A stretch of DNA of 64,000 bases from contig CAYLYS010000005.1 in assembly GCA_964388175.1 (NCBI GenBank), positions 1 through 64,000 of the forward strand. Reading direction: 5' to 3'. Source of the stretch: JAITWN01 sp964388175 (GTDB lineage Bacteria > Pseudomonadota > Gammaproteobacteria > SZUA-140). The notes below the pieces were generated by a model that saw only the letters and a program-made list of their open reading frames with translations, searched no databases and was not told the DNA's origin. Shown here one piece after another: positions 1 to 8,932 of this stretch (its first letter is position 1; each line of letters begins with the position of its first letter). Made by a program: the position numbers and the translations under genes.

Positions 1-190
1 GCCCGTCCATGCCGGGCATGCGGATGTCGGCGATGATGGCATCCGGTTGCTCGCGGGTCAGCCGATCCATGACGCCGCCGGCGTTCTGAAAGCTGGTGAC
101 TTCGATATTCGCCTTGGTCAGCGCTTTTTCCAATACCCAGCGTATCGAACGGTCATCATCGATGACCCAGACCTGATCGTTGCTGCTCAT
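1..190 (-). CDS. ntrC: Nitrogen regulation response regulator NtrC, N-terminal fragment
   Basis: This is the first 63 codons of a response regulator whose remainder lies beyond the left edge. The receiver-domain start is recognisable: VWVIDDDRSIRWVLEKAL carries the acidic pocket (DDD), and DIRMPGMDG contains the phospho-accepting aspartate. In the NtrC family this protein is phosphorylated by NtrB and activates sigma-54 promoters such as glnA under nitrogen limitation. Its ATG (188-190) lies inside the 3' end of ntrB, so the genes overlap by 35 bp and are probably translationally coupled. The AAA+ and HTH domains are not in the window, so the name rests on the receiver sequence plus the ntrB context. 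Confidence 0.85.
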   Translation of the reverse strand, partial: MSSNDQVWVIDDDRSIRWVLEKALTKANIEVTSFQNAGGVMDRLTREQPDAIIADIRMPGMDG

Positions 191-1247
191 GGCTGTCCTC
201 GAGCGGAAGAATGATGGAAAACATGGTTTCACCGGGTCGGCTGCTGCATTCGATGAGGCCGCCGTGCTGGTTGATGATCGATTGCGCGATCGGCAGGCCG
301 AGGCCGGTGCCTTCGGCGCGGCTGGTGACCATGGGATAGAAGATGTTTTCACGCATCTCGGCGGGGATGCCGGGACCGTCGTCGATGATGTTGATCTTCA
401 TCACCAGCCGATGCAGGCGCGAGCCGATGGTGAAGCGGCGCTGAATGCGCGTCTGCAGCGTAATGCGGCCTTTGCCGTCGATGGCCTGCAGGGCATTGCG
501 GGTGATGTTGAGCACGGCCTGTATCAGCTGGTCGCTGTCGCCGTTCAGTTCGGGGATGCTGGGATCGTAATCGCGCATGATGACGACGCTGCGCTGCGCT
601 TCGGCCTGGATCAGGGTGCGTACGCGATCGACCACTTCATGGATGTTCAGGCGGCGCTTGATCAACGGCGCGCGCGGTCCGAGCATGCGGCTCAGCAGCG
701 ATTGCAGGCGATCCGCCTCGCCGATGATCACCCGCGTGTATTCCTGCAATGCGCTGTTGCCGAGCTCGGCTTCGAGCAGTTGCGCCGCGCCGCGTATGCC
801 GCCGAGGGGGTTGTTGATCTCGTGCGCCATGCCGCGCATCAACAGGCGGGTATTGTGATTCTGCGCGATCAGGTTTTCTTCGCGTGCGATGCGCAGGTGG
901 CGATCCACGCGCAACAGTTCCAGCAGCAGTTCGCGGCGGCCGGTGTGCTCGAACAGCGGCGTGACCGTCATGTCCACCGTGATGGTGCGGTTGTTGGGCA
1001 GGTGCAGTTCGAGTTCGCGCTCGGTATAGGGGTGGCCGCTGGCGAGCGAGCGCGTCAGCGAATCCACCATGCCGACCTCGCCCCCGAACAGTTCCCTGAG
1101 CGGATGGCCGTGCACGTGGCGGGCGCTCACTTCGAAGAGAATTTCCCCGGCGGGATTGATGTAACTGATACACAGGGCGTCATCGAACAGCAGGATCGCT
1201 GTATTGATGTTGTCGAGTATCCTGCGGGGGAACTCACCGTCTGTCAT
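156..1247 (-). CDS. ntrB: Nitrogen regulation sensor kinase NtrB
   Basis: Soluble PAS-histidine kinase of about 363 residues that phosphorylates NtrC when nitrogen is scarce and, in the family, is switched to phosphatase by PII. An N-terminal PAS domain (about 10-115) precedes the H-box MAHEINNPLGG, with the phospho-acceptor His near residue 142. The N-box region NITRNALQAI, G1 box DDGPGIP and G2 motif EGTGLGLPIA follow. No membrane segment is present, as expected for NtrB. I chose the ATG at 1247; an in-frame GTG at 1262 would add five residues, and neither has a good ribosome-binding site. A sigma-54-like promoter lies immediately upstream, placing a start site close to 1263. ntrC follows with overlap. 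Confidence 0.92.
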   Translation of the reverse strand: MTDGEFPRRILDNINTAILLFDDALCISYINPAGEILFEVSARHVHGHPLRELFGGEVGMVDSLTRSLASGHPYTERELELHLPNNRTITVDMTVTPLFEHTGRRELLLELLRVDRHLRIAREENLIAQNHNTRLLMRGMAHEINNPLGGIRGAAQLLEAELGNSALQEYTRVIIGEADRLQSLLSRMLGPRAPLIKRRLNIHEVVDRVRTLIQAEAQRSVVIMRDYDPSIPELNGDSDQLIQAVLNITRNALQAIDGKGRITLQTRIQRRFTIGSRLHRLVMKINIIDDGPGIPAEMRENIFYPMVTSRAEGTGLGLPIAQSIINQHGGLIECSSRPGETMFSIILPLEDSHEQQRSGLGHR

Positions 1248-1273
1248 GGTTTGGGCTTGCACCTCAAGGAATT

Positions 1274-1289
1274 AGCAAGAACCAAACCA
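1274..1289 (-). promoter_or_regulatory. Candidate sigma-54 promoter of ntrBC
   Basis: On the minus strand the sequence TGGTTTGGTTCTTGCT has the GG (-24) and GC (-12) doublets at the correct sigma-54 spacing and a perfect TTGCT -12 element. The -24 element is weaker (TGGTTTG against TGGCACG). The predicted start site falls near 1263, giving a very short leader to the ntrB ATG at 1247. A GGTGC/GCACC inverted repeat (1294-1308) sits just upstream. NtrC-type dyads about 140 bp upstream support the assignment. No transcript evidence. Confidence 0.4.
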
Positions 1290-1418
1290 AACTGGTGCAG
1301 TCCGCACCAGACTTTTTAACACATTCATGAAATCAATCACTTATCACTCCTCAAGGCTGGGTGATAATCAGTCGGGTGTTCTTGGCCGGTGCTGCGGGAT
1401 GTCTATCGGAGCAGATTA

Positions 1419-1448
1419 TGCACCGATATGGTGCGCTCCGATAGCGCA
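1419..1448 (-). promoter_or_regulatory. NtrC-type enhancer dyads upstream of ntrB
   Basis: TGCACCGATATGGTGCG at 1419-1435 matches the NtrC consensus TGCACC-N5-GGTGCA at 11 of the 12 arm positions. A second 17-bp dyad, TGCGCTCCGATAGCGCA, at 1432-1448 overlaps it and is a perfect TGCGCT-N5-AGCGCA palindrome. They lie between the DUF4124 gene and ntrB, about 140 bp upstream of the candidate sigma-54 promoter, which is a normal enhancer distance. This suggests NtrC autoregulation of ntrBC. Confidence 0.6.
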
Positions 1449-1459
1449 GGGTGCGATGT

Positions 1460-2032
1460 TCAGGGGCGGGTGGGTGAGAGGATGGAATGCTGGCGCATGT
1501 GGAAGGTGACCGGCGCCGAGCGCTGGATGATTTCGCCGCCGGCGTTTTCCACCGCCGCTTCCAGGACATGCGTGCCGCGAAAGACGTTCTCCACCAGGAA
1601 GCGGGTTTCGTTCGCCGAACGGGCGACGACTTCGCCGTCGATGAGTATGGACAGACGGTGACCATTGCGGCTGCGGATGGCCGGCGCGGTCGTGACCGCG
1701 ACCTCGAGCAGGCGATCATTGTTCCAGACCACCTCATCGTCGCCGGGAGCAATGATCTCGAGTCGCGCATAGGCCGGCGGTGGCTCGCCCCTGCTGTCTC
1801 CGCTGCGTGCCGGGGAAGAAGCCGCGCTGCCCGCCGTCGGTTTGAACGGAGCGATGACCTGCGGTTCATGCGCCTGCACCGGGCTGGCGTCGGGATGTGG
1901 CTGATCGCTGTAGATGACGCTGCCGTCGGGCAGCTCGCGCTTGTAGACGCCGGCGGCGTCGAGCAGCGGCGGGGACGCCAGTCCGAGCACAAAGGCCGGG
2001 ATCAGGTACAGGCTGTGGAGGGTGCGTGTCAC
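1460..2032 (-). CDS. DUF4124-type exported protein between glnA and ntrB
   Basis: Exported protein of about 190 residues. After a hydrophobic signal segment (LHSLYLIPAFVLGLASPPLL) comes GVYKRELPDGSVIYSDQPHPDA, which fits the DUF4124 pattern (Y-K...DG...YSD.P). The C-terminal half (EIIAPGDDEVVWNNDRLLEVAV onward) looks like a beta-sandwich domain and ends without a membrane anchor. The start is uncertain: I favour the GTG at 2032 because the signal peptide follows directly, while an ATG at 2101 would leave a long basic leader. Small DUF4124 proteins commonly lie between glnA and ntrBC in gammaproteobacteria. Function is unknown; the position hints only at co-regulation with nitrogen genes. Confidence 0.65.
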   Translation of the reverse strand: MTRTLHSLYLIPAFVLGLASPPLLDAAGVYKRELPDGSVIYSDQPHPDASPVQAHEPQVIAPFKPTAGSAASSPARSGDSRGEPPPAYARLEIIAPGDDEVVWNNDRLLEVAVTTAPAIRSRNGHRLSILIDGEVVARSANETRFLVENVFRGTHVLEAAVENAGGEIIQRSAPVTFHMRQHSILSPTRP

Positions 2033-2145
2033 GCCCTGATATTTATCCGCTTTCCCCGCCGATGTCAAAGAACGGCGTCGCAGAATTGCATCCGGGATCA
2101 TGGTTGGATCATATCGGGTGGTGGCCGAGATGCCGGATGGCAGGC

Positions 2146-2180
2146 AAAAAAAAAGCCCCCGGCCGGGAGACACGGGGGCT
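2146..2180 (-). terminator. Rho-independent terminator of glnA
   Basis: On the minus strand, 27 bp after the glnA stop codon, a 7-bp stem AGCCCCC/GGGGGCT is followed by a run of nine Ts (plus-strand As 2146-2154). This is a classic intrinsic terminator and separates glnA from the DUF4124 gene. Confidence 0.9.
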
Positions 2181-2206
2181 TGCCATGTGCAAGGCGGAGT
2201 CGTCGC

Positions 2207-3613
<1,407 letters not shown>

Positions 3614-3681
3614 TGCTTTCTGTCCTCTCCGGTTGGTATGGGGTTATGGCGCTTCATATTCGCGCTTTATGCTCGTGCCAT

Positions 3682-3697
3682 AGCAGTTTCTATGCCA
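3682..3697 (-). promoter_or_regulatory. Candidate sigma-54 promoter of glnA
   Basis: The minus-strand sequence TGGCATAGAAACTGCT matches TGGCACG-N4-TTGCW with the invariant GG and GC correctly spaced (GG at 3695-3696, GC at 3683-3684). The predicted start site is near 3671, giving a leader of about 58 nt. Paired NtrC dyads about 100 and 120 bp upstream of the start site strongly support it. Confidence 0.7.
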
Positions 3698-3759
3698 TGA
3701 AAAAAATTGCGAAATCTCATTGGGTTGACGGGAAATAGGATGGGGTCTCGCGAGGCATT

Positions 3760-3797
3760 TGCACTGTTTTGATGCGTTGTTGCGCTATTATGGTGCG
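3760..3797 (-). promoter_or_regulatory. Paired NtrC-type binding sites upstream of glnA
   Basis: Two dyads lie between the tusA stop and the glnA promoter: TGCACTGTTTTGATGCG at 3760-3776 and TGCGCTATTATGGTGCG at 3781-3797. Both resemble TGCACY-N5-GGTGCA. Their centres are 21 bp apart, two helical turns, so dimers would bind on one face of the DNA and could cooperate as at enterobacterial glnA. Confidence 0.68.
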
Positions 3798-3802
3798 TTT
3801 GT

Positions 3803-4033
3803 TCAGGGTTTGCACACCTGCAAGACGATCTCGATCTCGTCGCCGCACTGTTCTGTGCTCAGAAGCCGGTGCCCATTGATTCTGCACCAGGCGGGAATGT
3901 CGCTGAGCGTACCGGGATCGGTGCAGATCACCTTGAGACGTTCGCCGTCGCCCAGCCCCGCGACCGTGTTCTGGGTGCGAATCACCGGGATCGGGCACAA
4001 CTGGTGGCGCACGTCGAGGATATGGGGTTCCAT
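3803..4033 (-). CDS. TusA-like sulfur carrier protein
   Basis: A 76-residue TusA/SirA/YeeD-family protein. The diagnostic motif LCPIPVIRTQ carries the persulfide-bearing cysteine (CPxP) near residue 13. In this family the protein accepts sulfane sulfur and relays it to tRNA thiolation, molybdopterin synthesis or sulfur oxidation pathways. Its ATG directly follows the stop codon of the upstream PP-loop gene, so the two form one operon and this protein is probably the sulfur donor of that enzyme. Five cysteines in so short a protein is notable. Which TusA subgroup it belongs to cannot be settled by eye, so no gene symbol is given. Confidence 0.82.
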   Translation of the reverse strand: MEPHILDVRHQLCPIPVIRTQNTVAGLGDGERLKVICTDPGTLSDIPAWCRINGHRLLSTEQCGDEIEIVLQVCKP

Positions 4034-5086
4034 TCAGATATACCAGTTGGCCGGAATGTCGTTCTGCGCCAGGGGGCGCACGTCCAGCAGGCGCGTGGCG
4101 CCATCGGTATCGACGACTTCCATCTGTACGCACTCGGCGTCGCGGCCCTGGCCGAAGCGGGCGACGAGGCTGGCGGCAAGCTCGAGGTCGTCATCGTTCT
4201 GCGCGGTGCCGTCCAGCAGGGCGAGCGGACCGACGTGGCTGAGCGCGCGGAAGGAAATGAAGCGCTTGCGGTAGCCTTCGAGGAATTTGTTTTCCCCGTC
4301 CTCACGGCCGACGATGAGCTTGAAATGCGGGCGCGGGCGCAGGTGCCGTCCGACCTTGAGCAGCATGATGTCGTCGAACTCGTAATCCCGGCGGCCGCGG
4401 CTCGTCCACAGATCGGTGATCTTGGCGGTGTACTGCTCGTTGGTGAGAAAGCAGCAGCCGCCGGCGGGCTGGGCATAGTCGTGCAGGCCGTAGCGGTTGG
4501 CCAGTTCGATCTGCGGTTTGCGGTTGCGGCCGTTGAAATCGAGCAGTTTGTCGCGCTGCACCCAGCCTTCGCGTTCGGGCAGGGTGGGCGGCAGCAGCCG
4601 CGCCGACAGCGGCCGCAGCAGACGATCGTTGGCGCCGGATTCGCGCGCCACCACCGGCATCGTGTCGCGGCGCTGGGACATCGGGCGCTGGCCGACGACC
4701 TCGCCGGTGATGATGAAGTCGAAGCCGCTCTGCTCCATCCATTCGCGCGCCTTGCGCACCATGAAACCCTTGCAGTCGAGACAGGGGTTCATATGCGCAC
4801 CATAACCGTGCTTGGGATTGAGGACGACGTCCTTGTATTCCTCGATGACGTCGATGATGTGCAGCTTGATGCCGAGCTGTTCGGCGACCCACAGCGCGTT
4901 GTTGCGCTTCGGCCGCGAGCGCTCGCGATCCTTGCGGCGGATGGCATGCGTGTGTCCTTCGACACAGAAGCCGGTGAAGAAATTGATGCCTTCGACGTGG
5001 ATGCCCTGGTCCTGAATGACGCGGACGGCCAGCATGGAATCCAGCCCGCCGGAAATCAGGGCCACGGCCTTGCGAACGGTCGCCAT
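4034..5086 (-). CDS. PP-loop ATP-pyrophosphatase, putative tRNA thiolation enzyme
   Basis: A 350-residue protein with an N-terminal PP-loop (ALISGGLDSMLAVRV, residues about 9-23). This loop binds ATP and adenylates the substrate in MnmA, ThiI and related sulfur-transfer enzymes. MNPCLDCKGFMVRKA carries a CxxC pair like the catalytic/iron-binding cysteines of such enzymes, and GGCCFLTNEQY holds two further cysteines. It lacks the ordinary MnmA C-terminal layout, so it is not simply MnmA. Coupling to a TusA-like carrier (stop and start adjacent) suggests sulfur is delivered from TusA to an adenylated tRNA base or cofactor. The substrate is unknown; a paralogous thiouridylase is the most likely reading. 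Confidence 0.72.
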   Translation of the reverse strand: MATVRKAVALISGGLDSMLAVRVIQDQGIHVEGINFFTGFCVEGHTHAIRRKDRERSRPKRNNALWVAEQLGIKLHIIDVIEEYKDVVLNPKHGYGAHMNPCLDCKGFMVRKAREWMEQSGFDFIITGEVVGQRPMSQRRDTMPVVARESGANDRLLRPLSARLLPPTLPEREGWVQRDKLLDFNGRNRKPQIELANRYGLHDYAQPAGGCCFLTNEQYTAKITDLWTSRGRRDYEFDDIMLLKVGRHLRPRPHFKLIVGREDGENKFLEGYRKRFISFRALSHVGPLALLDGTAQNDDDLELAASLVARFGQGRDAECVQMEVVDTDGATRLLDVRPLAQNDIPANWYI

Positions 5087-5183
5087 TGCGCTGAGAGGAC
5101 CTAGATACGAAGAAGCGGCAATGATAGCGCAAATCGTGGCGCCGGGGGAGGCGCGCCGAGGGAGAGTGCAGGATGAGGCGTGC

Positions 5184-5765
5184 CTACATCAGGGGGCGCA
5201 TTTCGTCGCTGGGCGAGCGGACCGGAATGGCGCTGGTGAGGGAGCGGATGTAGCGCAGGGCGCGGTCGCTGCCGGTATCGTCCCACAGCTCGAAGGCATG
5301 GAGCGGGGTCAGCGCCGCGCCTTCCTCGCCCAGCTCGCGCATGGTGTGCAGCAGTTCGATCAGCGGTACGAAGTTCATGGCGAGCCGCGCGTAGAGCATG
5401 CCGGTGTCATCCGGCAGCAGTTCCTGTAGCTGCTGGTAGGCGGTGCGGCCCAGGCTGACGAAGTAGCTCAGCCGCACCATGCGCTGCGCCGCCTGTTGTG
5501 GAAACAGCCCGGCGAAAAGCAGGCACTGCTCGCCGATGTCACGCAGATAGGCGGGGCGCGACTTGCCTTCCGGTTGCTGCGTCAATTGGTCGAGTGCGAG
5601 CAGGCCGGAGGCCAGCTCCGGACGCATGGCGATGCGGATGAGCAGCTGGACCAGATAGTCCTCGGTGCCGCGATCGAGTACGTGGCCCGTGAGCGCTTCG
5701 GCCTGGCTGAGCAGCAGGTGCCATTGCGCTTCGGACGAGGGGTCTGCCGTCAGCTTCAGTTCCAT
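5184..5765 (-). CDS. Conserved hypothetical protein, alpha-helical
   Basis: A 193-residue protein that I do not assign to a named family. It has no signal peptide, membrane segment or cysteine motif beyond a single Cys in GEQCLLFAGLFP. Composition and periodicity suggest an all-helical soluble fold (for example LLIRIAMRPELASGLLALDQL and QQLQELLPDDTGMLYARLAMNFV). It is oriented away from glyQ across a 144-bp intergenic region and away from the PP-loop gene's function. Coding potential is supported by uniform GC-rich codon usage and an uninterrupted frame. Confidence 0.65.
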   Translation of the reverse strand: MELKLTADPSSEAQWHLLLSQAEALTGHVLDRGTEDYLVQLLIRIAMRPELASGLLALDQLTQQPEGKSRPAYLRDIGEQCLLFAGLFPQQAAQRMVRLSYFVSLGRTAYQQLQELLPDDTGMLYARLAMNFVPLIELLHTMRELGEEGAALTPLHAFELWDDTGSDRALRYIRSLTSAIPVRSPSDEMRPLM

Positions 5766-5909
5766 GACTTATACATCGGCAGGGCCGCGATGCCCCTTAG
5801 TGCCGCCATGCGCCGCTGAAGAAGCTTGCGGCTGATTCTAGGCAGTTGATAAGATTGCCAATCCCCTTTGCCCGCCATGGGCAAGGGATTCATGCGGATT
5901 AAGGAAACC

Positions 5910-6824
5910 ATGCCAGTGAACGCGGATATCGCCACATTCCAGGGGCTCATACTCGCGTTGCAGCGCTATTGGATCGAACAGGGTTGCGTGTTGCTGCAGC
6001 CGCACGATATGGAGGTCGGCGCCGGCACGTTCCATCCCGCCACTTTCCTGCGCGCGATCGGCCCGGAGCCCTGGAGCGCGGTCTACGTACAACCTTCGCG
6101 TCGTCCCACCGACGGACGCTATGGCGAGAACCCCAATCGCCTGCAGCACTATTATCAGCTTCAGGTCGTCATCAAGCCGTCGCCGGCCGAGATGCAGGAG
6201 CTCTATCTCGGCTCGCTCTATCGTCTCGGCATCGATCCGCTGGTGCACGATATCCGTTTCGTCGAGGACAACTGGGAATCGCCCACGCTCGGCGCCTGGG
6301 GACTCGGCTGGGAGGTCTGGCTCAACGGCATGGAAGTGACGCAGTTCACCTATTTCCAGCAGATCGGCGGACTCGACTGCCGCCCGGTGACCGGTGAGAT
6401 CACTTACGGTCTGGAGCGGATAGCCATGTATCTGCAGGGCGTCGAGAGTGTCTACGACCTGGTCTGGACCCGCGACGGGCCGGCGGGCGCGGTGACCTAC
6501 GGGGATGTTTTTCACCAGAACGAGGTGGAGATGTCGGCCTACAATTTCGAGCAGGCCAATGTGCCGGCGCTGTTCGCTTCGTTCGATACGCTGGAGGCGG
6601 AAAGCAGCCGCCTGATCGAGGTCGGTCTGCCGCTCGCGGCCTATGAAATGATGCTCAAGTGTTCCCATACCTTCAATCTGCTCGATGCGCGCCATGCCAT
6701 CAGCGTGACGGAGCGCGCGCGTTACATCGGTCGGATCCGCGCGCTGTCGGAGGCGGTGGCGCGGCGCTACTATGAACGCCGCGAAGCGCTCGGCTTCCCG
6801 ATGTGCGGCGGAGCGGGCGCATGA
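5910..6824 (+). CDS. glyQ: Glycyl-tRNA synthetase alpha subunit
   Basis: Alpha subunit (304 residues) of the bacterial alpha2beta2 glycyl-tRNA synthetase, which charges tRNA-Gly. It holds the class II catalytic core: FQGLILALQRYW at the N-terminus, then DMEVGAGTFHPATFLRAIGPEPW, and the family signature QPSRRPTDGRYGENPNRLQHYYQ. I chose the ATG at 5910 because TTAAGGAAACC precedes it at good spacing. Upstream in-frame ATGs at 5868 and 5892 lack this and extend past the family N-terminus. The stop overlaps the glyS start (ATGA), giving coupled expression of the two subunits. Confidence 0.97.
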   Translation: MPVNADIATFQGLILALQRYWIEQGCVLLQPHDMEVGAGTFHPATFLRAIGPEPWSAVYVQPSRRPTDGRYGENPNRLQHYYQLQVVIKPSPAEMQELYLGSLYRLGIDPLVHDIRFVEDNWESPTLGAWGLGWEVWLNGMEVTQFTYFQQIGGLDCRPVTGEITYGLERIAMYLQGVESVYDLVWTRDGPAGAVTYGDVFHQNEVEMSAYNFEQANVPALFASFDTLEAESSRLIEVGLPLAAYEMMLKCSHTFNLLDARHAISVTERARYIGRIRALSEAVARRYYERREALGFPMCGGAGA

Positions 6825-8932
6825 GCGCGGGCGACAGCTTTCTGCTCGAAATCGGCACCGAGGAACTGCCGCCACGGGCGCTGCGCGGTTTGAGCGAGGC
6901 GCTGGGCGAGGCCTTGCGTCTCGGCCTGGGCAAAGCGCGGCTCGGCTTCGAGAGTGCGCAGGTCTATGCCACGCCGCGCCGCCTGGCGGTGCTGGTCGCG
7001 GGCCTGATGGCCGCGCAGCCCGATAGCGTGGAAGAGCGGCGCGGCCCGGCACTCGCCGCGGCCTTCGACGGCGACGGCAATCCGAGCAAGGCGGCGCAAG
7101 GTTTCGCGCGTTCCTGCGGTGTGGCGGTCGATGCGCTGGAAACGATGGAAACCGACAAGGGCGCCTGGCTGGTGTTCCGTGCCCAGCAGCGCGGGCGTGC
7201 CGTGCAGGAACTGCTGCCCGGCATCGTGGCCGAAGCGCTGGCCGCGCTGCCCATTCCGCGGCGCATGCGCTGGGGTGCGATGGACGAGGCTTTCGTGCGC
7301 CCGGTGCACTGGCTGATCATGCTGTACGGCGGCGAAGTGGTGCCGGCCCGTCTGTTTGGCCTGAATGCGGGGCGCGACAGCCGCGGACACCGCTTCCATC
7401 ACCCCGACAGGATCACGCTGGCGGAGGCCACGGCCTACGCGCCGCTGCTGGCGACCCAGGGCCGAGTGGTGGTCGATTTCGCGCAGCGCCGCGAAGCGGT
7501 GCGCGCGCAGGTGATGGAAGCGGCCGCCGCGCTCGGTGCGCGGGCCGAAATCGACCCGGCACTGCTCGATGAAGTGACCGCGATGGTGGAGTGGCCGAGT
7601 GCGGTGACCGGACGTTTCGAGGAGCGCTTTCTGCAGGTGCCGGAGGAAGCGCTGATATCGGTGATGAAAGCGCACCAGAAGTATTTTCATCTGCGCGGCG
7701 AAGACGGCCGCCTGCTGCCCGCTTTCGTCACGGTCATCAATGTCGATAGCCGCGATCCCGACACGGTCCGCGCCGGCAATGAGCGCGTCATCCGTCCGCG
7801 TTTCAGCGATGCGATGTTCTTCTGGGATCAGGATCGCAGGCACCCGCTCGCGCAGCGCATGTCTGCCCTGAAGCAGGTGGTGTTCCAGCGCGGACTCGGT
7901 ACGCTGCACGACAAGAGCGAGCGGGTCGCGATACTGGCGCGCGAGATCGCCGCCGCCATCGGTGGCGACGCGCTGCGGGCCGAGCGCGCTGCGCTGCTTT
8001 CCAAATGCGATCTGCTGAGCGATATGGTCGGCGAGTTCCCCGAGCTCCAGGGCGTCATGGGCGGTCACTACGCGCGGCATGACGGTGAGCACGCGGAAGT
8101 CGCGCAGGCGCTGGCCGAGCAGTACCAGCCGCGCGCGGCCGGCGACGCCTTGCCGGCGAGCGCCACGGGCCAGGCGCTCGCCATCGCCGACAAGCTGGAC
8201 ACGGTGGTCGGCGTATTCGGCATCGGGCAGGCGCCGACGGGCGACAAGGATCCTTTTGCGCTGCGCCGCGCGGCGCTCGGCGTGGTCAGGATCATGATCG
8301 AGCGCGGGCTCGCGCTCGATCTGCACGCGCTGATCGCGACGGCGTTCGATTCCTACCGGACGCAGTCCGCCCGCATCGACAGCGGCGCCGAGCTGAAGGA
8401 GCAGACCTACGCTTTCATCATGGAGCGGCTGCGTTCGTATTATCAGGAGTCTGGCATCGGCAGCGAGGTCTTCGAGGCTGTGTTCTCCCGCCGTCCCGCC
8501 CGTCCGCTCGATTTCGACGCGCGCATCCGTGCCGTGCAGGCTTTCCGCGCGCTGCCGGAGGCGGCGAGCCTGGCGGCGGCCAACAAGCGCATCGCCAATA
8601 TCCTGCGCAAGATCGATGAGCCGGTGCCCGACGGGGTGGACGATGCGCTGCTGCGCGAGCCTGCCGAACGCGAGCTGGCCGCAGCGGTACGCATTCTGAA
8701 GGAGCAGCTGATGCCCTTGATCGCCGCTGGCGACTATGCGGCCGTTCTCGGTCGTCTGGCCGGATTGCGCGCCGTCGTGGATGCCTATTTCGATACCGTG
8801 ATGGTGATGTGCGACGATGCGCCGCTGCGCCGCAACCGGCTCGCGCTGTTGCGCGATCTGCAGCAGCTGTTCCTGAACGTCGCCGACCTGTCCGCATTGT
8901 CGCTCGCGCAGAGCGATCCCCGGGAACGCTGA
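6821..8932 (+). CDS. glyS: Glycyl-tRNA synthetase beta subunit
   Basis: Beta subunit, 703 residues, close to the usual length of about 690. The N-terminus LLEIGTEELPPRALRGL is diagnostic. The central region contains VPEEALISVMKAHQKYF, and the HD-like part has KCDLLSDMVGEFPELQGVMGGHYARHDGE. The C-terminal helical region binds tRNA in the family. The start ATG overlaps the glyQ stop. The stop overlaps the next gene (TGATG), so the HAD-like gene downstream is in the same transcription unit. Confidence 0.97.
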   Translation: MSAGDSFLLEIGTEELPPRALRGLSEALGEALRLGLGKARLGFESAQVYATPRRLAVLVAGLMAAQPDSVEERRGPALAAAFDGDGNPSKAAQGFARSCGVAVDALETMETDKGAWLVFRAQQRGRAVQELLPGIVAEALAALPIPRRMRWGAMDEAFVRPVHWLIMLYGGEVVPARLFGLNAGRDSRGHRFHHPDRITLAEATAYAPLLATQGRVVVDFAQRREAVRAQVMEAAAALGARAEIDPALLDEVTAMVEWPSAVTGRFEERFLQVPEEALISVMKAHQKYFHLRGEDGRLLPAFVTVINVDSRDPDTVRAGNERVIRPRFSDAMFFWDQDRRHPLAQRMSALKQVVFQRGLGTLHDKSERVAILAREIAAAIGGDALRAERAALLSKCDLLSDMVGEFPELQGVMGGHYARHDGEHAEVAQALAEQYQPRAAGDALPASATGQALAIADKLDTVVGVFGIGQAPTGDKDPFALRRAALGVVRIMIERGLALDLHALIATAFDSYRTQSARIDSGAELKEQTYAFIMERLRSYYQESGIGSEVFEAVFSRRPARPLDFDARIRAVQAFRALPEAASLAAANKRIANILRKIDEPVPDGVDDALLREPAERELAAAVRILKEQLMPLIAAGDYAAVLGRLAGLRAVVDAYFDTVMVMCDDAPLRRNRLALLRDLQQLFLNVADLSALSLAQSDPRER

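Noticed and set aside
180..1319. Long open frame on the plus strand opposite ntrB
   Set aside because: Shadow of the ntrB coding strand in GC-rich DNA; the protein has no recognisable domain and an Ala/Asp/His-rich composition typical of antisense frames.
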